A stretch of 57,417 nucleotides of DNA from Gammaproteobacteria bacterium (GTDB lineage Bacteria > Pseudomonadota > Gammaproteobacteria > Eutrophobiales > Eutrophobiaceae): assembly GCA_030835405.1 (NCBI GenBank), contig JAURPG010000070.1, positions 1-57,417 on the forward strand, given 5' to 3'. The notes under the pieces are model-generated. The model had not been told where the DNA came from. It made no database searches and saw nothing but the letters and a program-made list of their open reading frames with translations. Made by a program: the position numbers and the translations under genes. This document shows, in pieces, positions 17,966-27,604 of the stretch; the first letter of the stretch is position 1, and every line of letters starts with the position of its first letter.

Positions 17966-18757
17966 ATGAAACTTTCTGAAATTTCAAAACAAAAATGGTT
18001 AATGTGGATTTCCCTTGGGACCCTGGGACTGGGGATTCTTACTGTACTGATTACAGTTATTGCGCCGCTGGGTTATCGCCTAAACCTTTGGGGCTACCGG
18101 ACCAGTTTTACTATACTTCGAACCATGGTCCCGGTGTGGTTGTACATTGCGGGTATTGCCGCGGTGATTACCACCGTCATTGGCTTTCTGGCACATAGAT
18201 GGCAGATGGAAAACATGACGCGACTGATGGAACTGGGTGCGGCCGGTATGCTTATCGCACTGACAACCTGGTATATGCCACAAACCTATCTGGAGCCGGA
18301 TGGTGATCCCTATCCATCGATTCATGACATCTCCACCGATACCGTCAACCCACCAGAATTTGTCGCCGTGTTACCTCTCAGGGCAGATGCTGATAACGGA
18401 GTAGAATACGGTGTATCACGTGACATGAATCCACGCTTACTGGTGGAACTGACCAAGAAGGCCTACCCGGACCTTCTGGAACCGGTGGTACTGGATGTGT
18501 CCCCTGATACTGCCTTTGACCGCGCCATGGATGCCGTCAATGAACTGGGGTGGGAAGTAGTGGATGCCAACCGCGCCGCAGGACGTATCGAGGCAACCGA
18601 ATCCACCTTCTGGTTTGGCTTCAAAGACGACATCGTCATCCGGCTCACCGCCACCAGTTCCGGCGTCAAGGTGGATGCCCGTTCTGTCTCCCGTGTGGGT
18701 AAAGGCGATGTAGGGATTAATGCCATACGATTGAGGCGTTTTTTTGAAATTCTTTGA
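17966..18757 (+). CDS. DUF1499-family membrane protein
   Basis: A 263-residue protein with three membrane helices (about 13-35, 50-75, 85-103) and a soluble C-terminal DUF1499 domain that contains PDLLEPVVLDVSPDTAFDRA and WEVVDANRAAGRIEATESTF, a pattern typical of that family. AAGGAG lies seven bases before the ATG, so the start is firm. DUF1499 proteins have no settled function. It follows the transglutaminase-like lipoprotein on the same strand. Confidence 0.88.
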   Translation: MKLSEISKQKWLMWISLGTLGLGILTVLITVIAPLGYRLNLWGYRTSFTILRTMVPVWLYIAGIAAVITTVIGFLAHRWQMENMTRLMELGAAGMLIALTTWYMPQTYLEPDGDPYPSIHDISTDTVNPPEFVAVLPLRADADNGVEYGVSRDMNPRLLVELTKKAYPDLLEPVVLDVSPDTAFDRAMDAVNELGWEVVDANRAAGRIEATESTFWFGFKDDIVIRLTATSSGVKVDARSVSRVGKGDVGINAIRLRRFFEIL

Positions 18758-18873
18758 AAGGGATTTTTAGTCGGAAAACGACCCAAAGATGACATTTTCA
18801 TATATACGCTTCGAATATAATATTATTCTTCAAAAATATTTTTTGAATATTATGTAAAAGTATAGAAAAAATA

Positions 18874-19224
18874 ATGCAATCAATTTTAGGGTGGGTACTT
18901 ATAATTTTTCCAGGGATTCTTTATATCGGTCAAATCATTTCAAGCATAAATTTTTCTTTGGCGCAAAAATTGGGATTACAAGAGAATACCGATGAAACTG
19001 ATCACTTGTTACAAAGAGCAGAAAGGTATACTGCTTATTGGGACCTCGTAACTTTATTGTGGTTACCATTCTCAGGCCTTCTTATGATATTTGATTACTC
19101 TATTTGGCCAATCGTAGGATTGTTCGGTGGCGCTATATATATAGATACAGCTGGAAGAGAGGCTATGAAAATTCTAAGTTTTAAACATGAAGGAATAAAG
19201 GTTGCCCCCCCCAAGACAGCATAA
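18874..19224 (+). CDS. Small membrane protein ending in a C8 tract (probable frameshift)
   Basis: A 116-residue protein with hydrophobic segments at about 5-27, 57-75 and 77-93; no family recognised. Near the end the gene runs through eight C (19205-19212) and stops at 19222-19224. If one C is removed, the frame continues as PPRQHKIFLSTYAIMAVVG and a further hydrophobic helix to TAA at 19310-19312, giving about 145 residues and a fourth membrane segment. The longer form looks more natural. The tract may be a phase-variable switch, a frameshift mutation or a sequencing error. No clear ribosome site is visible before the ATG. Confidence 0.55.
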   Translation: MQSILGWVLIIFPGILYIGQIISSINFSLAQKLGLQENTDETDHLLQRAERYTAYWDLVTLLWLPFSGLLMIFDYSIWPIVGLFGGAIYIDTAGREAMKILSFKHEGIKVAPPKTA

Positions 19225-19383
19225 AATCTTTCTTTCAACTTATGCAATTATGGCTGTGGTCGGGATTATCATTGTGATTTTTTCAGCTAATGAAATATGG
19301 AAACTTATATAAAGAATAAGTATTAAGAAGATTTTTCCACTAAGTCTGCTTCTGGCATATTACTGCAGCTCCACCAGCTCCCT

Positions 19384-20854
19384 CTATAGAAAATCTCCAA
19401 CTAGCTCCACCACACCCGGTTGAAAATAGCGGATATGATGGGTCTGGCCGTCTCCTGGATAGATAACGAGGTCACTGTTGGGTAGAGCACGGTGGGCCTG
19501 TATGGTTCTGTCTCTTGCTCGCTCCTCAGTGGCGATTAACAGTGATGAAGCATTGAGCGTAGGAAAAATCCTCGCCAGGTCGTCATCATAGTAAACGGAC
19601 ATTAACACCATGGCCTTGATCCGCTCCGGATCAACTGCTGCTGCCAGGGCGGCATTGCGTGTGCCCCTGGCACCACCCATAAGGCCGATGCGGTCAATAT
19701 CTATCCCTTCCGGCAACCAGGAACTCGATTCCCGCAAGCACATCCAGAAAATAGGGACTTTCGGTGGGGTCTTCCGCCCAGAGTTTGGCGATCTCCGGGT
19801 CTTCCACGGTTTTACCCATCATGCTCTGGCCCCTGCCCCGTTGTTCCACACTCACCACTGCAATGCCACGCCGTGCCATTTCCTCTTCAAAGCGGTAATA
19901 GGAATAGCGGTTGGAACGCCCCCCGGGTGCTATCACCACACCGGGGATCTTGCGACTGTCTTTACCAAGATCATCCGGATAGCGAAAATTTCCATGAATG
20001 GTAAAGCCGTCCTCGGTGGTGAGGGTAATCTCGCGATTTCTCCCCAGCCCCTTCACATTGGTACTGAGCCAACGGATTAAATGGTCCATCCTCGACTCAC
20101 CCTGAGCCGCCTCGTTATTAAGTAGTTCAAAAAACAGGATATTGTATCCACGCTCGGCAGCATAAGGCGTTACCAGATGGCTATTATGGTTTTTTGATGC
20201 CACATAAATATCCACCATCTCCTTGAGTATGGTTTTGTCTACAATGCTGGCACCGGTAAACACGGGCACATCGCTATTTGCCAGAAAATCTTTGGATTCC
20301 TGACTGATATCAGTCCCACCGAGAATAACAATGGCGCGGGTCGGCACATCTACTTGTTGCATGGCACGAACAGCATGATCAGCACTGTATTGTAATGCCA
20401 CGATCCCAATTCGAAATCCATCCACCCCGGGTTAATCCCGTAAAAACTCCATCCCAGCCTTGATGTCCAGATAGGTATTTTCATCGGTACTGAAGGCAAA
20501 ATCATGACGTTCATATTCAACAGGCTGGTCGTCTCCCATACTTAATCCACGACCATGGAGATCTATATTTAATGCCGCGATGCCGGCTGTGGGTAAGACC
20601 TGGGCCAGACCCGGATCCTCGCCAATACCCACAAACTCGTTCCGATCGTGTTCCTTTTCATGGAGCAAAATCATGGCGGGGTATTGAGTATTACGACCGG
20701 CACCAGGAGGTGATCGCAAAGTCCCACTAATGGTTCAGCCATCTTCGGTTTTATAGGTAATTTCTTTGGTTATATAATGGTCTGTGCTGAATACAGGCTG
20801 AATAGATAGACAGACACAACCAAGGACCATTAGTTTTACAAGTTGATTAGACAT
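19384..20854 (-). pseudogene. Exported tandem alpha/beta-hydrolase, multiply disrupted
   Basis: One gene read leftward from ATG 20854 (signal peptide LVKLMVLGCVCLSIQPVFS) to TAG 19384-19386. It contains two alpha/beta-hydrolase-like halves, each opening with a KTEDG / TTEDG motif and a P-x-x-I-L-L-H or PGVVIAPGG strand. It is broken by TGA at 20735-20737 (after KTEDG, where Trp or Arg is likely), TAA at 20432-20434 (FLRD-stop-PGVDGFRIG, where Gln is likely) and a frameshift near 19717-19719. The expected nucleophile elbows are also degenerate: GIVALQYSA in the first half and GLMGGARG, with Ala for Ser, in the second. The second half keeps VSVEQRGRGQS and GQTHHIRYF. Certainly not one working protein as written. 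Confidence 0.85.
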
Positions 20855-20937
20855 ACCCCCCCTGGAACAGTTCATTACAACACAGCCATCATAACGCTAC
20901 ATGGTATAAATATCTTCTCCTATCCTGACTCATAAGA

Positions 20938-22143
20938 CTACACTTTAAAATAGGCCTGAATCCTATCAAATGCCAGGTTAATCACGTCCTCTGAAACACA
21001 ATAGGCCATTCTTACATGATGCTCACCCGAGGGACCGAAATCACTTCCTGGGGTTACGGCAACCCTGGCTTTATTAAGTAACTGGAGTGCAAACCCACGG
21101 GAATTTTCATGCTCTATCAAAATGCGGGGAAATATATAATATGCACCCTCCGGTTTAATATAGCTAAATACATGCGTCAGAGAGTCGAGCCTTTCACATA
21201 TCAGTTTTTGCCGGCGGGTAATAATTGAATTAAAGACATGAAGATGATCAGACACACCTGTTAAAGCAATATGGGCTGCCACCTATGAAATTCGTGGTGC
21301 GCAGATAATATTTGAATCGTGTACTTTTAACACCTGGGCTTTTAATGATGCCGGCATGACCATATAACCTACTCGCCAGCCGCTCATGGCATATGCCTTG
21401 GAGAAGCTGTAACAATAGATGATGCTATCAAACATTTCTTTTAATGACGCCGGGTTAAAATATTTGTCATTATTTTCATGGATAAAATGATGGTACGGGT
21501 CATCAATAATCAGTAATAAACCATGTTGCCTGGCCATTTCAACTGTATTGACCAGGGTTTGCCGATCAAAAATCTTCCCGGTGGGATTGGAAGGAGAAAC
21601 TATAACAATTGCCTTGGTTTTTGTATTAATTAAATCCGGCAACTTACTAGTATCAAGTTCCCAATCATTGTCCTCATCCAGTGGCCAGTAAACCGGCCTG
21701 CCGCCAGATAACTTGATTTGCTGTATGTGTGATGGAAAACAGGGGTCAGTCACGATAATTTCATCATCAGGATCAATGAGGGTGCGAAAAAGATTGGTCA
21801 TTGCCTGCATATTTCCAGCAGTAATCAGTATGTTTTCATCCGGGCAAACTTCCACGCCGGTATCCTTCTGGTGTTTTGCAGCAACTACCTCGTGTAAGGC
21901 CTTGAGGCCGTCTGGCGATGAACATTTGCCAATATCTTCTTCTTCTCTTAAGGCCTTTTCTATACCACTGCATATATATTGGGGGGTGTTAAATGAAGGC
22001 AGCCCCCAACTAAGGGAAACGGCATCCTCGACCCTGACAGAGAGCATTGCCATTTCCTTGATAGCAGAGAGATGTAAATCAACTACCCTGTTAGATACTG
22101 GCAGGTTACGTTGACGGTCTTTTTTAACTGTCATTTTTGACAA
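20938..22143 (-). pseudogene. Class I/II PLP aminotransferase with in-frame TAG
   Basis: A full-length (about 401 codons) fold-type I aminotransferase of the aspartate-aminotransferase superfamily, interrupted by TAG at 21283-21285. Before the stop: substrate-binding LSWGLPSFNTP, TAGNMQAMTNLF, the PSNPTG motif, IDDPYHHFI and the PLP lysine in CYSFSKAYAMSGWRVGY. After it: VAAHIALTG, GAYYIFPRI and VAVTPGSDFG with the C-terminal arginine in HVRMAYC. The interrupted position is often Gln in relatives, so CAG-to-TAG is likely. The stop removes the C-terminal domain, so the product should be inactive. Substrate cannot be told from the motifs. Divergent from the sulfatase gene. Confidence 0.9.
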
Positions 22144-22322
22144 TATCCATATGATTTAATAACACAGTATGGCCATATTATCTGTTATATTAAGAATTAT
22201 CACAGTGTAGATATTTCCATCGAATTTTGGTGTCTAAACCTCATTGACTCGTATAATTTAGTGGATTTTCCTTATTGTCTCAATGAATCTGGTTCACAAG
22301 AACATACCTGTATATCAGACTA

Positions 22323-22357
22323 GAGATATGAGACAACATGATCTCATTATCTCTTTT
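22323..22357 (+). promoter_or_regulatory. Hairpin with T run just before the sulfatase gene
   Basis: GAGATATGAGA pairs with TCTCATTATCTC (one bulged T) around an eight-base loop and is followed by TTTT, ending 10 bases before the sulfatase ATG. It looks like a leader terminator or operator. It would place the ribosome site inside or next to the hairpin, so it could reduce translation or transcription of the beta-glucan gene pair. Confidence 0.4.
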
Positions 22358-22367
22358 ATAGTATAAA

Positions 22368-24029
22368 ATGACTTTTAAATTAATTCTGTTATCAATAACT
22401 GCCATGCGCAATAAGTTTTCATCATCCTATATCAACCTAATCACATATTGTTGCAGTCTGGGGCTGGCACTTTATGTTCTGAATTTTGCCCTGACCTTTC
22501 ACAATGTCTGGCCAACCCTGGGGATCACCACCCGGCATGATCTGTCAGTTGAGATTGCTGCCATTATTTTCCTGGTTTCAATCTATACCTGGAGAATGGG
22601 AAGACTCTCGTCCGGGAAAATCACGCTGCTCGCAGTCCTGTTAACACTCATGGCCCTGGCCAGATACCTGGAAGTTACCGCCCCTGCCCTGTTCGGCCGG
22701 CGTATCAACCTCTACTGGGATGCCCAGTATATTCCCCATGTCACCGAGATGATGGTAAAAGCGGCATCACCTTTTCAAATCATTGTCTTTTCAGCAGGGG
22801 GTATTATTTCACTATTTGTAATTTATATTTTATTAAGATTATCCCTGCTAAGAATAATCGATGCATTGGGGCATTCTGTCTTACGACGTGGGATAACCAT
22901 ATGTATGGGGCTACTCATAGTGGGTTATACCATGGGACATATTGATCAACCCATTCATACCTTAAAATATTATTCATTACCCTTGACCAAGACATACTGG
23001 GAACAAGCGGAATTTATTTCTTCCGTGCTGGCACAGGATGCCAATGAAGTCTTACCTGATACTGACCCACTGGGAAGCTTTGATCTGCCTTTGCTTAAAA
23101 ATTCTGATGTGATCGTTCATTTTTTTGAATCCTATGGTGCCACTGCTTATGACAATCCATTTATTGCCAATAAAATTCAAAAAAGTAAGTCTAATTTTAC
23201 ATCTGCGATCAAATCCACTGGCAGGTACGTCGTCTCAGGTTTTATTTCACCACCCACTTTTGGTGGAAATTCATGGTTGTCGCACGCCAGTTTTATGACG
23301 GGACTCGATGTTCGACATTTATCCACCTATGACCTGATGGTAACCCAGGATCGCCCTACCCTGGCAGATCGGTTTAAGTCTATTGGCTACCGGTCTGTTG
23401 CCTTGATGCCAGGCATGAAGACTGAATGGCCGGAAGGAAGTTTTTATGGATTTGACAGGATATACGGTGAAAAAGAACTTGACTACCGGGGACCGGATTT
23501 TGGCTGGTGGCGAATACCTGATCAATATTCATTGGCAAAGATATCGAAACTCGAAATTGATAAAATCAACAGGCAACCACTGTTCCTGTTCTTCACCACC
23601 ATCACACCGCATATGCCATTTCGGCCCACACCTCCGTATCAACCTGACTGGAGTCAGATAACCAGTGATGCCCCGTTTGAAAATAATATGGTAAAAACGT
23701 CCCTTAACATGGCACCTGACTGGACTAATCTACAACCTGCATACGCCGATACTCTGGCCTATACATTTGACTACCTGACCGGATATCTGCAATTGTATGC
23801 TAATAAAAATATCACCTGGATCATTCTAGGCGACCATCAACCCCCTTCCAGTGTAAGTGGAAAGGATGTCAGGTGGGATGTGCCGGTACATATCATCAGT
23901 GGCAACCAGACCATCATCAAGTCCTTAATTGGCAAGGGATTTATCGAAGGTCTGGAACCATCTGATGCCCCCATCGATACCATGCATCAACTACCTGTCA
24001 CCTTGTTACAAATATTTTCAGGCTCATGA
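22368..24029 (+). CDS. LtaS/OpgB-like membrane sulfatase-family protein
   Basis: A 553-residue protein with five membrane helices in the first 190 residues and a periplasmic sulfatase-fold domain afterwards. The domain shows HFFESYGATAY (first metal ligand), PTFGGNSWLSHASFMTG (the nucleophile region, Thr or Ser), FFTTITPHMPF and ILGDHQPP (second metal site). This layout is that of LtaS, OpgB and related phosphoglycerol or phosphoethanolamine transferases rather than of true sulfatases. It is translationally coupled by an ATGA overlap to the GH17-GT2 gene, so it probably modifies the polymer that enzyme makes. The ribosome site is weak at ATG 22368; ATG 22404 is an alternative start. A hairpin precedes the gene. 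Confidence 0.85.
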   Translation: MTFKLILLSITAMRNKFSSSYINLITYCCSLGLALYVLNFALTFHNVWPTLGITTRHDLSVEIAAIIFLVSIYTWRMGRLSSGKITLLAVLLTLMALARYLEVTAPALFGRRINLYWDAQYIPHVTEMMVKAASPFQIIVFSAGGIISLFVIYILLRLSLLRIIDALGHSVLRRGITICMGLLIVGYTMGHIDQPIHTLKYYSLPLTKTYWEQAEFISSVLAQDANEVLPDTDPLGSFDLPLLKNSDVIVHFFESYGATAYDNPFIANKIQKSKSNFTSAIKSTGRYVVSGFISPPTFGGNSWLSHASFMTGLDVRHLSTYDLMVTQDRPTLADRFKSIGYRSVALMPGMKTEWPEGSFYGFDRIYGEKELDYRGPDFGWWRIPDQYSLAKISKLEIDKINRQPLFLFFTTITPHMPFRPTPPYQPDWSQITSDAPFENNMVKTSLNMAPDWTNLQPAYADTLAYTFDYLTGYLQLYANKNITWIILGDHQPPSSVSGKDVRWDVPVHIISGNQTIIKSLIGKGFIEGLEPSDAPIDTMHQLPVTLLQIFSGS

Positions 24030-26647
24030 TTAAAAATTACATAACTCAATCGGTCCTGATCATTGTATTTTTTGCATTTTTGACCATTAACCTATGGTCT
24101 GTTTATAACCGCCCTATTTTTGAACCGGTCTGGCCATCAGTAACGAGAGGAATGGCGTTTTCCCCCTACCATCTAGACCAGGATGGGGTGACAGGAATAT
24201 ATCCAGACCTGGAGCAGATTGAAGCAGACCTGGAATTTCTTTCAGACAAAACCAATGCGATCAGGATATATACAACCGAAGCGGTATTTTACGATATCCC
24301 TGAACTGGCAGAGAAATACGGCATTGAAGTGTCGGTAGGTGCGTGGATATCAGCACAGCATGAGCAAAATCTTCAAGAGATCCAACGGGCAATTTCTCTT
24401 TCTAAGCGCTCGAACGTGGATCAAATTATCATTGGTAATGAATCCCTGCTAAGAGATGAAATATCCGTTAAAGAATTAACCACTTACCTCGACCTTGCCA
24501 GGAACAGTTCTGACAAGCCGGTGAGTACAGCCGAGACATGGCATACCTGGATGCAATATCCAGAGCTTGCAGAACACGTGGACTTTATCGCGGTCCATAT
24601 ACTCCCTTACTGGGAGGGTATCGATATCGCCTCTGCTATCAGTTTTACTGCAGATCATATGGCCCAGTTATCAAATCGTTATCCGGAAAAACGCATTGTA
24701 ATTGCTGAAACAGGTTGGCCCAGTGAAGGCCGTACCCGCAACCAGGCAAAGGCATCCATCGCCAACCAGGCCACATATCTTCGCAGATTTTTAAAATTGG
24801 CCGAGAAAGAAGGCTATGACTATTTTCTGATGGAGGCCTTTGATCAACCCTGGAAACAAGCCATAGAAGGAGCGGTTGGAGCCTATTGGGGAATTTTCGA
24901 TGTGATGCGGCAACCAAAATTCCCATTCGATCAATCTATCGTCAGGGTACCAAACTGGAAACTACTGGCAGGTATATCCGTGATTGCAGGTATCTTTCTG
25001 GCAGGCCTGTTATCAGTGACCAGCCGCACAACTTACAGTACCGGGAGAATGGTATCGAGCGCCATAGTGTTTATCATGATGTCCCTCATCACCGTATTGT
25101 TAAATGATTATCTCGCCCCCTACATGTCTTTGACAGGCCGGTTGACTGGTGTATTTTTGCTCATGATGTTTATGGTCATGGTAATGCTGATTTTTTGTGA
25201 GACCCATGAATGGATAGAGTCGTTCTGGGGTAAAGCCAGGAGACGTCCTGCACCTGATAAACAAGACCACGGTAAATATTCACCCAGGGTCTCCATACAC
25301 CTGCCAATATACAATGAGCCGCCCGCCATGGTCATTCAGACCCTCAATGCATTGACTAACCTGAATTACCCCGATTTTGAGGTCATCGTCATAGATAACA
25401 ATACAGATGACGAGGCGATCTGGGGGCCGGTATCAGACCACTGTGAGAAATTGGGAGGACGGTTTCATTTTATCCACATCAATCCCCTTGATGGTTTTAA
25501 GGCAGGGGCACTGAATCTGGCACTTGAAAATACTGATAAAAATGCTGACATTATTGCAGTAATCGATAGTGATTATAATGTGAATCAGGATTGGTTAAAC
25601 AAACTGGTGCCCGCGTTTATAAATCCCAAAATTGCCATCATTCAGGCCCCACAGGACTATCGCGATGGAAATCAAAATGCATTTAAGAGTATGTGTTATG
25701 CGGAATACAGGGCATTTTTTGAGATAGGAATGGTGACCCGCAACGATAGGAATGCGATCATTCAACATGGCACTATGACATTGGTCAGAAAGTCAGTGAT
25801 AACCGAACTCGGTGGCTGGGCGCATTGGTGTATCACCGAGGATACCGAGCTGGGTTTACGTATATTTGAATCCGGCTATGAAGCTGAATATACCACTACC
25901 AGCTATGGACGTGGACTAACCCCGGATACGTTCTTGGATTATAAAAAACAGCGTTATCGCTGGTCGTATGGTGCCGTTCAGATCTTGAAGAAACATGTTA
26001 AACAACTGCTACCGGGCCATAGGAGTTTAAGCCTGGGACAACGATATCATTTTATCGCGGGTTGGTTTCCCTGGTTTGCCCAAAGTGTTAATCTAATCTT
26101 CAGTCTGTTCGCCATTTGCTGGTCGGTTGGTATGATGTATGCGCCAGATATATTCGAAGTCCCCCATGCCGCGTTTTCCATTTTTCCAATCGTGTTTTTT
26201 GGTTTCAATCTTGTAAAAATGCTCCATCTATATAAATACAAACTGAAAGCCACCATGATTCAAACCATTGGCGCCGCCTTTGCCAGTCTGTCGCTGTCAT
26301 ATACTATCGGCAAGGCCATGTTGTATGGCCTCGTCACCTCTGACCAACCCTTTTACCGGACACCAAAACTAGTCAAACCACATTTACTATCAGTTGCAAT
26401 AAAATCGTCCTGGGAAGAACTATTACTATTTATATCCTTCATCATTGCAGTTATTACATTAGCCACAATGGTGCACATGGGCAGCCCAGATTATAATTTA
26501 TGGCTATGTCTACTGGGAATACAGAGCATCCCTTATGGCGCAGCATTTTTCATGTCGTTGATAAGCGCCCTTGAGTTGCCCGCCGGAATCTTTCATCCTA
26601 CAGATCACAGGAGTGCAAATTACAAGCCGGAAACCAATGAACAGTAG
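24026..26647 (+). CDS. GH17-GT2 fusion, putative beta-glucan synthase
   Basis: An 873-residue membrane protein. Residues about 35-300 form a periplasmic GH17 (beta-1,3-glucanase/transglycosylase-like) domain with both catalytic glutamates: E139 in IIIGNES and E228 in IVIAETGWPSEG. Three or four helices follow (about 312-390), then a GT2 family glycosyltransferase in the cytoplasm with DSD at 514-516, TED at 604-606 and QRYRW at 642-646, the motifs of processive synthases, and a final set of helices. NdvB/NdvC-type beta-1,3-glucan synthases have this combination. Probable job: polymerise UDP-glucose and cyclise or branch the product with the GH17 part. Coupled by ATGA to the upstream LtaS/OpgB-like gene. 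Confidence 0.9.
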   Translation: MIKNYITQSVLIIVFFAFLTINLWSVYNRPIFEPVWPSVTRGMAFSPYHLDQDGVTGIYPDLEQIEADLEFLSDKTNAIRIYTTEAVFYDIPELAEKYGIEVSVGAWISAQHEQNLQEIQRAISLSKRSNVDQIIIGNESLLRDEISVKELTTYLDLARNSSDKPVSTAETWHTWMQYPELAEHVDFIAVHILPYWEGIDIASAISFTADHMAQLSNRYPEKRIVIAETGWPSEGRTRNQAKASIANQATYLRRFLKLAEKEGYDYFLMEAFDQPWKQAIEGAVGAYWGIFDVMRQPKFPFDQSIVRVPNWKLLAGISVIAGIFLAGLLSVTSRTTYSTGRMVSSAIVFIMMSLITVLLNDYLAPYMSLTGRLTGVFLLMMFMVMVMLIFCETHEWIESFWGKARRRPAPDKQDHGKYSPRVSIHLPIYNEPPAMVIQTLNALTNLNYPDFEVIVIDNNTDDEAIWGPVSDHCEKLGGRFHFIHINPLDGFKAGALNLALENTDKNADIIAVIDSDYNVNQDWLNKLVPAFINPKIAIIQAPQDYRDGNQNAFKSMCYAEYRAFFEIGMVTRNDRNAIIQHGTMTLVRKSVITELGGWAHWCITEDTELGLRIFESGYEAEYTTTSYGRGLTPDTFLDYKKQRYRWSYGAVQILKKHVKQLLPGHRSLSLGQRYHFIAGWFPWFAQSVNLIFSLFAICWSVGMMYAPDIFEVPHAAFSIFPIVFFGFNLVKMLHLYKYKLKATMIQTIGAAFASLSLSYTIGKAMLYGLVTSDQPFYRTPKLVKPHLLSVAIKSSWEELLLFISFIIAVITLATMVHMGSPDYNLWLCLLGIQSIPYGAAFFMSLISALELPAGIFHPTDHRSANYKPETNEQ

Positions 26648-26861
26648 CAATAGACAGAAATAACTGGGCAATTAATCCAAACATATACACTGCCATAAAA
26701 TTATCTACTGCCAGTTGTTCTATAGTGTCTTTCATGAATAATGATTATTGGAGATAATTTGCAAGAGTAATACTTGCCTTAATATATGCAGTTAATCTTG
26801 TAAATCCTATCAATTTAATTATTCTAATCATGTTAATACTGTCTAATTAAGGAATTTGAGA

Positions 26862-27602
26862 ATGTCAGATAGCAAAGAAACAAAAGAAGAAAAAGACGGC
26901 AACATCATATTTTCCCTGCATGCCGGTTACATGACCGATGGTGACTATACCGACGCCTTTATGGCACGCCCTGCAGAAGGCAAAGATCTTCCAAGCATGA
27001 TCTTATTGTCGGGTATGGGGGGTCTTACCATGACGCAGCGGGAGATCTCCAGACGCTATGCCCGCGCCGGATTTGTTTCCCTGTCACCGGATATCATGGG
27101 GGCTGACATGCCTCCGGGCCGTGCTGACCGGTTAAAGGCAAAAAATTCCCTGGATGTAAACGATGTCACCCGCAGGATCATCGGGGGCACGTCATTCCTG
27201 CGCAGTCTCCCCTGGGTAGGTGAGAATGGCAAGATCGGCATTATGGGATTTTGCCTGGGCGGCGGACTGGCTTTACTGGCAGCTGCACGCAGTGATGAGT
27301 TCTCAGCAGGTGTCATCTACCACCAAAGCCTGTTCCCTGATGAACGGGAACTGGAAACCATAAACTGCAAACTACAGTGTCATTATGGCACTGAGGACCA
27401 TTCCACACCCAAAGATGAAGTAGATGCCTTTACCCATGCGCTGGACAGGATGGGTAAGGAATATGAATGTCTGTGGTATGAAGGCATGGGCCATAGCTTT
27501 GCCCAGGTGGCACCGGATGCCGACCTGCCGCCTGAACGCAAGGCCGCGTCAGATCTGTCCTATGAAAGAAGTTTTGAGTTTCTCAGAAAAGAGCTGGCTT
27601 GA
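26862..27602 (+). CDS. Dienelactone-hydrolase-family protein
   Basis: A 246-residue cytoplasmic alpha/beta hydrolase of the dienelactone hydrolase type. The nucleophile elbow is GFCLGG (Cys), and the Asp and His follow as GTEDHSTP and GMGHSF, so the Cys-His-Asp triad is complete. The start is ATG 26862, with AAGGA eight bases upstream; two in-frame codons (TTG-AGA) before it are not needed. It ends two bases from the end of the convergent ankyrin gene. Substrate unknown; lactones or esters are usual for the family. Confidence 0.88.
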   Translation: MSDSKETKEEKDGNIIFSLHAGYMTDGDYTDAFMARPAEGKDLPSMILLSGMGGLTMTQREISRRYARAGFVSLSPDIMGADMPPGRADRLKAKNSLDVNDVTRRIIGGTSFLRSLPWVGENGKIGIMGFCLGGGLALLAAARSDEFSAGVIYHQSLFPDERELETINCKLQCHYGTEDHSTPKDEVDAFTHALDRMGKEYECLWYEGMGHSFAQVAPDADLPPERKAASDLSYERSFEFLRKELA

Positions 27603-27604
27603 GT

